Source: an uncultured bacterium (GTDB lineage: Bacteria > Planctomycetota > Phycisphaerae > Phycisphaerales > SM1A02). From it: a DNA stretch of 5,459 nucleotides. The position numbers were made by a program, and so were the translations under genes. The stretch lies in the NCBI GenBank assembly GCA_903861235.1, contig CAIOTP010000093.1, forward strand, positions 1-5,459. Direction: 5' to 3'. Shown one piece after another: positions 1-5,459 of the stretch; the stretch's first letter is position 1; each line of letters begins with the position of its first letter. The notes under the pieces are model-generated. The model saw only the letters and a list, made by a program, of their open reading frames with translations, was not told where the DNA came from and ran no database searches.

Positions 1-382
1 GCAAAGCCTCCCAGGTCTCGAAGCGTGCGGGCTCCAGATCGCCCCACTGTCCCGCCAGCATGTCGTGAAACTCGACCGGCTGCAGGTCGAAGCGACGGAC
101 CGCCTCCGCCAGCGCCACCATGCAGGGCTGCGCGGGGTCGGGCGCTCCGCGGAAGGCCTCGTCGGTGGCGACGCGAAACGCCCGCATGCGTCGCTCCCGC
201 TCCTCGCGGTCCGGGCCCACCTCGTCCGCAAGGTCGTCCGCCTGGCGCATCCATGCGTAGACGGCGTACATGGCCCAGCGACGGTCCTGCGGCGTGAGGC
301 GCAGGCCCCACCAGAAGTTCCGGGCACGGCTCCGCGTGACGCTCTCGCAATGGCTCACCGCCAGGGCCAGCGCCGAATTCAT
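1..382 (-). CDS. hpnD: Presqualene diphosphate synthase HpnD-like (squalene/phytoene synthase family), partial, C-terminus beyond left edge
   Basis: Seen: an open frame starts with ATG at 382-380 and stays open to base 1, giving 127 codons. The start has a good Shine-Dalgarno, GGAGGG at 392-387, and its ATG overlaps the hpnC stop as ATGA. Near the N-terminus is SRARNFWWGLRL (residues 18-29), followed by YAVYAWMRQADDLADE (39-54), which contains the first aspartate-rich DxxxD motif (D49 to D53) that binds the diphosphate through magnesium. GQWGDL (111-116) and RFETWEAL (120-127) match the stretch before the conserved Tyr-Cys region. Known: HpnD condenses two farnesyl diphosphates to presqualene diphosphate, the first step of the HpnCDE route to squalene and hopanoids. 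Inferred: the HpnD assignment rests on the motifs and on pairing with hpnC. A phytoene synthase (CrtB-like) is the alternative. About half of a usual 280-300 residue enzyme is present; the second DxxxD motif is outside. Confidence 0.85.
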   Translation of the reverse strand, partial: MNSALALAVSHCESVTRSRARNFWWGLRLTPQDRRWAMYAVYAWMRQADDLADEVGPDREERERRMRAFRVATDEAFRGAPDPAQPCMVALAEAVRRFDLQPVEFHDMLAGQWGDLEPARFETWEAL

Positions 383-1326
383 GCGGCCCTCCGCGCATTC
401 CACCACGCCCGTCCGACCAGCCACGCCTTGTGCAGCGAACCCAGGCGAGGCCGCCGGATGCAGGTCTCGTAGTCCCAGGCTCGCACCTGATCCAGCACCG
501 CCCGACCGCCCGCCGCGAAGAGCCACACCACCGGCCGCGAGGAGGGCTTCAGCGTGCCCAGCAGGGACTCACCCCGGTCGAAGAGCGCTTCGGCATGGTC
601 ACAGAGCCCACGAAGCATCTCCCGGTAGGCCTGCAGGAAGTCACGGTCGGGCGCCCAGCCCCGCTCGGCGGTGGCGCGGAGCCGGGCCTCGAAGTCCGGG
701 ATGCCTGCGGAGGCCTCCGCGGGGATGTAGATGCGGTTCCGCTCCAGCAGGTCCCTCCGGACATCCTGCCAGTGGTTCACCAGCTGCAGCGCCGAGCAGA
801 CGGCGTCGGAGCGGGCGAAGGCGTCGGCGTCCCGGCGTTCGCCCAGCGTCATGAGCACCAACCGACCCACCGGATCCGCGCTGAGTGAACAGCTCTGCAT
901 GAGTTCGGCCTGCGTGGCCCAGCGATCCTTCCGGTTGTCCCACTCGAAGGCCTGGATCAGCCGGTCGAAGGGCTCCATGGGCAGGTCATGCCGACGGATG
1001 GTGGGCGCGAGCGCCGTGAAGACCGGATGGCGGGGCGCCCCCGCGAAGCACGCCTGCAGCTCGCTTCGCCACCAGCCCAGGAGTTCCAGCGCGCGGGCAG
1101 GATCCCCCGCCTCGTCACCCAGGTCGTCGGCCCATCGGCAGAAGGCGTAGATGGCGGCGAAGTCCTCGCGGACCGGCTCCGGAAGCAGCGCGGTGAGCAC
1201 CGGGAAGTTCTCGTACCGGCCTCGGGCCAGCGCGGCACACCACGCCCGGGCCTGGGCCTCGCCCATGGTCTCGCATCGCTGCGGACCCATGCGGTCGAGA
1301 AGGGCCGTGATCGGCGCCTCGCTCAT
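379..1326 (-). CDS. hpnC: Hydroxysqualene synthase HpnC (squalene/phytoene synthase family)
   Basis: A 315-residue trans-isoprenyl diphosphate synthase homologue, slightly longer than a typical HpnC. Seen: RYENFPV (37-43) is the HpnC-style N-terminal signature. The first aspartate-rich motif is DDLGD (67-71) in YAFCRWADDLGDE, and SADPVGRLVL (149-158) precedes the second motif NHWQDVRRD (184-192; D188, D192), followed by RNRIYIP (196-202). Known: HpnC converts presqualene diphosphate to hydroxysqualene, which HpnE reduces to squalene. The enzyme is soluble or membrane-associated; no signal peptide or membrane segment is seen. Start: ATG at 1326 overlaps the rpoN stop as ATGA, with only a weak G-rich stretch upstream, so translational coupling is likely. 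The stop overlaps the hpnD start in the same way. Position 151 is Asp where many homologues have Asn (SANPVGR), a minor difference. The HpnC/HpnD split is a homology inference, but the gene order hpnC-hpnD supports it. Confidence 0.9.
   Translation of the reverse strand: MSEAPITALLDRMGPQRCETMGEAQARAWCAALARGRYENFPVLTALLPEPVREDFAAIYAFCRWADDLGDEAGDPARALELLGWWRSELQACFAGAPRHPVFTALAPTIRRHDLPMEPFDRLIQAFEWDNRKDRWATQAELMQSCSLSADPVGRLVLMTLGERRDADAFARSDAVCSALQLVNHWQDVRRDLLERNRIYIPAEASAGIPDFEARLRATAERGWAPDRDFLQAYREMLRGLCDHAEALFDRGESLLGTLKPSSRPVVWLFAAGGRAVLDQVRAWDYETCIRRPRLGSLHKAWLVGRAWWNARRAA
387..392 (-). promoter_or_regulatory. Ribosome binding site of hpnD
   Basis: GGAGGG on the minus strand lies four bases before the hpnD ATG, inside the last codons of hpnC. 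It supports the ATG at 382 as the start and suggests that hpnD can be initiated both by coupling through the ATGA overlap and by its own ribosome binding. Confidence 0.6.
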
Positions 1327-2849
1327 CGGCCCGGGCCCCCGCCGTGTCTGCGTCGCCGCCGAGCGGGCGGAATGCCCATCTGCTCGCGGTACTTCACCAC
1401 CGTGCGGCGGGCGATGGTCACGCCGCGGGCCTTCAGCCGGGCGGCCAGCGCCTCGTCGGAGAGCGGGTGCGCCTTGTCCTCGGCGTCAACCTCCTCCTGC
1501 AGCATGGTTCGCACGGCCTCCCAGCTCACGCTGGTGCCGTCCTCGGTCTCGGTGCCGCCGGTGAAGAACTTGCGGAGCTCGATCAGGCCACGGGGCGTCT
1601 GCAGCCACTTGCCGCTCACCGCCCGGCTCACCGTGGCCACATGCACGCCCAGTCGGTCGGCCACCTCGGTCATGGGCAGCGGCTTCATGTGGCCGGTGCC
1701 CTGGTCGAACCAGTCGCGCTGTCGCTCGAGCACCACTTCGACCACGCGGAGCAGCGTGGAGCGGCGCTGCGTGATGGCGTCGATGAGCCAGCTGGCCGAA
1801 CGGATGCCCTCCTGCAGGAACTTCCGCGTGGAGTCGTCCACGCCCTCGCGGTCGGCCATGGCGGCGTAGACCGGGCTGATCCGAAGCGGCGGCACCGGAC
1901 CGTCGCAGAGCGCCGCCACGTAGCGGTCGGCCTGTGCGTCGTAGGCCACCATGGCGTCGGGGATCACCACGCTCGGCTCCTCGTCCACCAGGTCGCGACC
2001 CGGCGAGGTGGTCAGCCGCTTCAGCCGATCACGCGCGGCCTCCACCCGCTCCACGCTCAGGCCGCTGCGCTGGGCGATGCGGGGCAGCCGGTTCTCGAGC
2101 AGGTCCTCGTAGTGGTCGCGGACGATCGTGATGGCGTCGAGGACGGCCGCCCGGTCCTCCGCGGAAGGCGGCTCGATCCAGCGGTCCGGATCCAGGCGAG
2201 CCTCCAGCTGCAGCAGAAGGCTCTCGCGGATGTCGCGGGCTCCCACGCCGGCCGGCTCCAGCCAGGCCTGGACCTGCGGGAGCGCCTCCAGCAGCGCCGC
2301 CTCCGTGAACGGGCCGCCCGCGGCCTGGCCGCTCTGCCCGGCGACGGTGGCCAGGTCCGCCGAGAGCAGGCCGTCGTCGTCGATGAAGTCCACCAGCAGG
2401 TTGCCTGCGGCCTGGACCGACGGCGGGACCTCGGCCAGCTGCCACTGTCGCTGCAGCTGCTCGCTCAATCGCTCGCGCCGGGCCGGCGTGCCGGCGAGCA
2501 TCTCCATCTTGGCCGTGCCGTCGTCGTCGCTCCGCGGGGTGGGCCGATGCCACGGGGGCTCCTCGAACTCGCGCTCGAAGGCCCGGGCCCGCTCGAAGTC
2601 GGCAGCGGTCTCGCCCACGGTCAGCGGCCGCTCCACCGGCTCCTCGTCCGGAGCCTCGTCCGAGGCGGGAGCGGCGGCGGCCCCCTCGGGCTCCACCTGC
2701 TCCAGGGTGACGTTCCGCTCCAGTTCCTGCTCGACCCGCTCCTGCAGCTGCGCAAGAGGCATCTGCAGCACCTCCATGCTCTGGATCATGCGCGGCGCCA
2801 GACGCAGGGTCTGGCCCGTCTTCAGGCGCTGGCTGGTCTCGAAGCGCAC
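1323..2849 (-). CDS. rpoN: RNA polymerase sigma-54 factor RpoN
   Basis: A full-length sigma-54 of 508 residues. Seen: region I (about 1-50) is the Gln/Leu-rich activator-responsive segment with LRLAPRMIQSMEVLQMP (15-31). An acidic, Pro/Ala-rich region II linker (about 52-115) follows. The core-binding domain lies around 120-300 and includes the NLLVDFIDDDGLL (150-162) and GVGARDIRESLLLQL (201-215) motifs. The helix-turn-helix region contains MTEVADRLGVHVATVSRAV (393-411) and RGLIELRKFFTGG (420-432). The RpoN box ARRTVVKYRE is at 480-489, with an Arg/Gly-rich tail after it. Known: sigma-54 directs core polymerase to -24/-12 promoters and needs an AAA+ enhancer-binding protein; none is encoded here. 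Start: GTG at 2849, with no good Shine-Dalgarno and no start codon in the upstream bases of the frame before recR. It lies 28 bases after recR, and its stop overlaps the hpnC start. An antisense frame over the same region is a GC-driven shadow. Confidence 0.97.
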   Translation of the reverse strand: MRFETSQRLKTGQTLRLAPRMIQSMEVLQMPLAQLQERVEQELERNVTLEQVEPEGAAAAPASDEAPDEEPVERPLTVGETAADFERARAFEREFEEPPWHRPTPRSDDDGTAKMEMLAGTPARRERLSEQLQRQWQLAEVPPSVQAAGNLLVDFIDDDGLLSADLATVAGQSGQAAGGPFTEAALLEALPQVQAWLEPAGVGARDIRESLLLQLEARLDPDRWIEPPSAEDRAAVLDAITIVRDHYEDLLENRLPRIAQRSGLSVERVEAARDRLKRLTTSPGRDLVDEEPSVVIPDAMVAYDAQADRYVAALCDGPVPPLRISPVYAAMADREGVDDSTRKFLQEGIRSASWLIDAITQRRSTLLRVVEVVLERQRDWFDQGTGHMKPLPMTEVADRLGVHVATVSRAVSGKWLQTPRGLIELRKFFTGGTETEDGTSVSWEAVRTMLQEEVDAEDKAHPLSDEALAARLKARGVTIARRTVVKYREQMGIPPARRRRRHGGGPGR

Positions 2850-2877
2850 CCCGGGATGGTACGGGAACGCGGCGGAA

Positions 2878-3540
2878 TCACTGCAGCTTGCGGCGCCCCG
2901 CGATGGCGTCCGCGAGCGCCCCGCGATGCGCGAACTCGATCTGGCTTCCCGCGGGCAGACCGCGGGCCAGCCTGGACACGGTGACGCCCAGCTTGGAGAG
3001 CCGGTCGGCCAGGTACAGGCCGGTGCTGTCCCCCTCCAGGTCGGGATTGGTGGCCAGGATCACCTCACGCACGCGCTCGCCACGGGCGTTGCGCTCCGGG
3101 TGCTCGACCCGTTCGAGCAGCTCACGCACGGTCAGCGTCTCGGGGCCCACGCCATCGAGCGGCTCGAGCCGCCCCATGAGGCAGTGGTAGACGCCGCGGT
3201 GCACCCCGGTGCGCTCCAGGATCCAGAGATCCTTGGGCTGCTCCACCACCATGACCGTGCCCGCGTCGCGTCGCACGTCGCCGCAGATGGCGCACGGACT
3301 GGCGTCCGTCAGGTTGAAGCACACGGCGCAGTGCCGCACCTGGCTCTTGACCTGCTCGATCGCCTGCGCCAACGCGGCCGCCTCCTCCTTCGAACCCTTG
3401 AGCACGTGGAAGGCCAGCCGCTCGGCGGTCCGACGCCCGATGCCAGGCAATCGGGCGAAGGCGTCGACCAGCCGTTGCACCGGTTCGGGGTGACCTCCCG
3501 GGGCCTGCGGAACCTGCGGCTTGGGGCGGGGCGTGGCCAT
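2878..3540 (-). CDS. recR: Recombination mediator protein RecR
   Basis: A 220-residue RecR, near the family's usual length of about 200. Seen: a helix-hairpin-helix DNA-binding motif LPGIGRRTAERLAF (31-44); a four-cysteine zinc motif with C71, C74, C83 and C86; a Toprim domain beginning VMVVEQPKDL (96-105), with MGRLEPLDGVGPE (122-134) and ILATNPDLEGDST (161-173) holding the acidic residues; and a C-terminal Walker-B-like LARGLPAGSQIEF (191-203). Known: RecR acts with RecO (and RecF) to load RecA onto SSB-covered single-stranded DNA during gap repair. Start: the ATG at 3540 leaves about 16 residues of Pro-rich extension before family homology begins at HPEP (17-20). Its ribosome site is weak (GAGG directly against the ATG). 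An in-frame GTG at 3480 has GGGAGGT twelve bases upstream but would cut conserved residues, so the ATG is preferred. It lies 9 bases after dnaX, with no ebfC between them. Confidence 0.97.
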   Translation of the reverse strand: MATPRPKPQVPQAPGGHPEPVQRLVDAFARLPGIGRRTAERLAFHVLKGSKEEAAALAQAIEQVKSQVRHCAVCFNLTDASPCAICGDVRRDAGTVMVVEQPKDLWILERTGVHRGVYHCLMGRLEPLDGVGPETLTVRELLERVEHPERNARGERVREVILATNPDLEGDSTGLYLADRLSKLGVTVSRLARGLPAGSQIEFAHRGALADAIAGRRKLQ

Positions 3541-3549
3541 CCTCGGATG

Positions 3550-5316
3550 CTACGCCTGGGGCTCGTCCGCCGGCGCCTGAGCCGGCGCCGCGGCTCGCCG
3601 TTCCACCTTCATGAGCACCGCGTCGAAGGCGTCGATGGCCTCTCGCACCAGCGGGTGCTGGGTGATGGACGCGTCGATGCCGTGCGTGGGCGTTGCGGCG
3701 GCCACCTCGGACTCCGTCACCGGCGTGTCGATGGTCACCTTCCAGCCGGGTCCAAGCACGCGGCGGACCAGTTCCTGCACCGGTTCCACCCGGCGAGCCG
3801 CGAAGGCCGCTCCGGTGCCGATCTCGCCGGAGACGCGAAGCCGGAGCGACCGGCCCTCCAGCCGGACCGGCTCGAAGGTCTCCACGATGGCGATGTCGCG
3901 CGCCGCGGTGACGGCCGCGCCGATCCGCGACCAGGCCTCGGCCGCGTCGGCGGGATCCGACGGCGGGCCCGCCACGGGCCGGGCCACCGGAGACTGCACC
4001 GTGACCGGCGCGGGCACGGGATTCACGGGCCCTGGCTGCGCCGTCGCCAGCTTCGGCGCCTGCGGCACCGCCGCCGGCTTCAGAGGTTCATGGACCTTTT
4101 TTTTTTCGCCACCGGCGGCGGCGGCCCCTGCGTTCTCGATCGGTTCGAAGGCCCGGTGCAGGCACAGGCGTGCGACCGTGGCATCGAAGACCGTGCGCGG
4201 GGCGCTGGAGGACCGGGCCGCTCGAAGCGCCGCCTCGCAGACGGCGATCAGGTGCACCAGTTCCTCGCTGCCGAAGGCCTTCGCCTCGGCGGCGGCTTCA
4301 CGCCTGGCTTCGGGCGCCAGGTCGACCAGTTCACTGGCGTCGCCGCAGGTCCGAAGCACCAGCAGGTCACGGAAGCGGCTCGCCAGCAGTTCGAGCGACT
4401 GCTCCACCGCGGAGCCGCTCTCGAGCAGGCGGGCGGCGGCCTGCAGGCCTTCCTTGGCGTCGCCCCGCGCGGCAGCCGCGGTGATGGACGCCACCAGAGC
4501 GCCGTCCGGCAGACCCAGCGTCTCCTCCGCCAGCTTGGCCGTGAGCGTGCCGCTGGATGCCGCGATCAGGCGATCGAGCAGGCTCAACGCATCCCGCATG
4601 CTGCCGTTGCCCAGCTTGGCCACCAGATGCACGGCGGCCTCCTCCGCGGGCACGCCCTCCTGCTGCAGCACCGCCTTCAGGTGCTCCACGATGCGGCCCG
4701 TGGGAATGGGTCGGAAGTCGAATCGCTGGCAGCGGCTCTGGATGGTGGCCGGCACCTTGTGCGGCTCGGTGGTGCAGAGGATGAACTTCACGTGCGAGGG
4801 AGGCTCCTCCATGGTCTTCAACAGCGCGTTGAAGGCCGGGGTGGTGAGCATGTGCACCTCGTCGATGATGTAGATGCGGTACGGGCTGCGGGCGGGAGCG
4901 ATCCCGGCCTTGCTGATCAGGTCCCGGGCGTCGTCCACGCCGCGGTTGCTGGCGCCGTCGATCTCGATGACATCCAGGTCCTCGCCGCGCAGGATGCCCT
5001 CGGCCACCGCGTCCGCCTGCTGCAGATCCCTGGAGGCGTTCAGCGCCCGCGCGAACACGCGGGCCATGCTCGTCTTGCCCACGCCGCGGGTGCCGCAGAA
5101 GAGGTAGGCGTGGGCCGTGCGTCCCATGGCGATCGCGTTCTGCAGCGTCCGGGCGATGTTCTCCTGCCCGATGAGCTCGTCGAAGCTGCGGCTGCGGTAG
5201 CGCCGCGCCAGCACGGTGTAGCCCCGGGGAGCTTCCGCGGGCTGATCCGCTCCGGCGATGAGGAAGCCCTCGGCGGGCTGCTCGCTGGGCGGGTTGTCCT
5301 TGCTCTTGCGCGCCAC
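3550..5316 (-). CDS. dnaX: DNA polymerase III subunit tau (and probably gamma), clamp-loader ATPase DnaX
   Basis: A 588-residue AAA+ clamp-loader ATPase. Seen: Walker A GTRGVGKT (75-82), Walker B IIDEVHML (150-157), sensor 1 CTTEPHKVPATIQSRC (181-196) with the SRC arginine finger, and sensor 2 GSMRDALSLLD (238-248). These are followed by the oligomerisation domain (about 255-390), an Ala/Pro/Val-rich linker (395-455), and a tau-specific C-terminal part (about 456-570) ending with HPLVREAIDAF. Known: tau/gamma with delta and delta' loads the sliding clamp, and tau couples polymerases to the helicase. Odd: the zinc module normally between ALN and DVIEID has no cysteine at all (residues 94-114), and A10 at codons 404-407 looks like a frameshift site making a 409-residue gamma. 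Start: GTG at 5316 preceded by AAGGAG with a 5-base spacer, right behind the SRP RNA. The first 30 residues are a polar extension before RGYTVLARRYRSRSFDELIGQ. Confidence 0.97.
   Translation of the reverse strand: MARKSKDNPPSEQPAEGFLIAGADQPAEAPRGYTVLARRYRSRSFDELIGQENIARTLQNAIAMGRTAHAYLFCGTRGVGKTSMARVFARALNASRDLQQADAVAEGILRGEDLDVIEIDGASNRGVDDARDLISKAGIAPARSPYRIYIIDEVHMLTTPAFNALLKTMEEPPSHVKFILCTTEPHKVPATIQSRCQRFDFRPIPTGRIVEHLKAVLQQEGVPAEEAAVHLVAKLGNGSMRDALSLLDRLIAASSGTLTAKLAEETLGLPDGALVASITAAAARGDAKEGLQAAARLLESGSAVEQSLELLASRFRDLLVLRTCGDASELVDLAPEARREAAAEAKAFGSEELVHLIAVCEAALRAARSSSAPRTVFDATVARLCLHRAFEPIENAGAAAAGGEKKKVHEPLKPAAVPQAPKLATAQPGPVNPVPAPVTVQSPVARPVAGPPSDPADAAEAWSRIGAAVTAARDIAIVETFEPVRLEGRSLRLRVSGEIGTGAAFAARRVEPVQELVRRVLGPGWKVTIDTPVTESEVAAATPTHGIDASITQHPLVREAIDAFDAVLMKVERRAAAPAQAPADEPQA
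4088..4107 (-). other. Candidate programmed slippage/frameshift site in dnaX (A10 run with nearby off-frame stops)
   Basis: Seen: on the coding strand G followed by ten A and GG (4107-4095) encodes Glu-Lys-Lys-Lys at residues 404-407. Moving into the -1 frame (or one added A in the mRNA) reads GGT CCA TGA, stopping at 4090-4088 and giving a 409-residue product ending in Lys-Gly-Pro. The other frame meets TGA at 4082-4080. The site sits exactly in the linker between the ATPase/oligomerisation domains and the tau tail. Known: E. coli dnaX uses ribosomal -1 slippage at A AAA AAG, and Thermus dnaX uses transcriptional slippage on A9, both to make gamma. A short hairpin-capable GCGGC-GGT-GCCGC lies about 25 bases downstream. 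The mechanism here is an inference. Confidence 0.8.
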
Positions 5317-5321
5317 GCTTG

Positions 5322-5327
5322 CTCCTT
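5322..5327 (-). promoter_or_regulatory. Ribosome binding site of dnaX
   Basis: AAGGAG on the minus strand is followed by a 5-base spacer and the GTG start at 5316. It decides the dnaX start. It begins only three bases after the 3' strand of the SRP RNA terminal stem, so there is no room for a separate terminator or promoter between the two genes. Confidence 0.8.
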
Positions 5328-5330
5328 GGA

Positions 5331-5459
5331 TCGACGACGCGGAGGACGGCCAGGCTGGCGCCGGCGCGGGCGACGCCGCTTATGGCTGCTGCGGTCAAGC
5401 CCTGACCAGGTTCACGGGCCGTCCACCCGACGGGCCCGACCGTCCTCCGACGTCGTCGA
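5331..5459 (-). ncRNA. ffs: Signal recognition particle RNA, small bacterial (4.5S-like) type; 5' end may extend past the right edge
   Basis: Seen: on the minus strand GUGAACC (5415-5409) leads into GGUCAGG (5407-5401), a ten-base apical segment (5400-5391) and AGCAGCC (5390-5384) followed by AUAAG. This is the conserved symmetric/asymmetric loop architecture of SRP helix 8, which binds Ffh. The ends form a long terminal stem: 5459-5451 pairs base for base with 5339-5331, and 5448-5440 pairs with 5349-5341, with a C-G pair and one bulged U between them. Known: this RNA with Ffh targets nascent inner-membrane and secreted proteins to FtsY, and its gene is next to dnaX in several bacteria (for example Bacillus). 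Odd: the apical loop is not the usual GGAA. The exact ends are not certain; the promoter is outside the window. Confidence 0.92.

Noticed and set aside
1..382. Plus-strand frames at the left edge (about 90 and 135 codons)
   Set aside because: They are antisense to hpnD and hpnC, whose diphosphate-binding motifs are clear on the minus strand.
2850..2877. Possible promoter in the recR-rpoN gap
   Set aside because: Only 28 bases, with no recognisable -35/-10 or -24/-12 elements.
1344..2984. Long plus-strand open frame (546 codons), longer than rpoN opposite it
   Set aside because: It is antisense to rpoN and the end of recR, low in complexity (His/Leu/Gln/Arg rich) and resembles no family, as expected from high third-position GC of the true gene.
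4085..4106. Plus-strand GGT-loop-ACC followed by ten T, resembling an intrinsic terminator
   Set aside because: The stem is only three base pairs, there is no plus-strand gene to end, and the T run is the complement of the dnaX A10 slippage site.
3611..4873. Plus-strand open frame (420 codons) opposite dnaX
   Set aside because: It is Ser/Ala/Arg rich with no recognisable motif, while the opposite strand encodes a clear DnaX. It is a shadow frame.
5331..5459. Large inverted repeat as a possible transposon end or terminator
   Set aside because: The loop between the arms carries the conserved SRP RNA core, so the arms are explained as the RNA's terminal stem.

Overview
The window is a tightly packed, GC-rich bacterial segment in which every gene lies on the minus strand. 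In transcription order (right to left) it holds the 4.5S-type signal recognition particle (SRP) RNA, dnaX (clamp-loader tau/gamma), recR (recombination mediator), rpoN (sigma-54), hpnC and the start of hpnD (the first two squalene-forming enzymes). There is almost no non-coding DNA. The gaps are 14 bases from SRP RNA to dnaX, 9 from dnaX to recR and 28 from recR to rpoN. The rpoN/hpnC and hpnC/hpnD junctions are 4-base ATGA stop/start overlaps. This layout suggests one polycistronic unit, or a few overlapping ones, read leftward.

Right part (about 3550-5459): the SRP RNA carries the conserved GGUCAGG and AGCAGCC strands closed by a long terminal stem. The dnaX ribosome binding site follows it directly. 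dnaX is intact and has two notable traits. A run of ten A residues (coding strand) lies at the border between the ATPase/clamp-loader part and the tau-specific C-terminal part, with stop codons close behind in both alternative frames; this is the signature of programmed frameshifting or transcriptional slippage that makes a short gamma form. The four zinc-binding cysteines usual in DnaX are absent. recR follows with its helix-hairpin-helix, four-cysteine zinc motif and Toprim domain. The small ebfC/ybaB gene that often sits between dnaX and recR is not there.

Left part (1-2849): rpoN has the glutamine/leucine-rich region I, core-binding region, helix-turn-helix and RpoN box. It is translationally coupled to hpnC, which is coupled to hpnD. 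HpnC and HpnD turn two farnesyl diphosphates into hydroxysqualene via presqualene diphosphate, feeding hopanoid or other triterpenoid synthesis. hpnD runs off the left edge, so hpnE and later genes, if present, are outside the window.

Organism: a GC-rich bacterium with sigma-54 and the HpnCDE-type squalene route. A Planctomycetota-like (for example Phycisphaerae-like) or other environmental lineage is a guess from gene content and style, not something the sequence proves. No mobile element, CRISPR array, tRNA or rRNA is visible. The most interesting candidates are the dnaX A10 slippage site, the zinc-less DnaX, the SRP RNA with an atypical apical loop abutting dnaX, and the coupling of sigma-54 to squalene synthesis.
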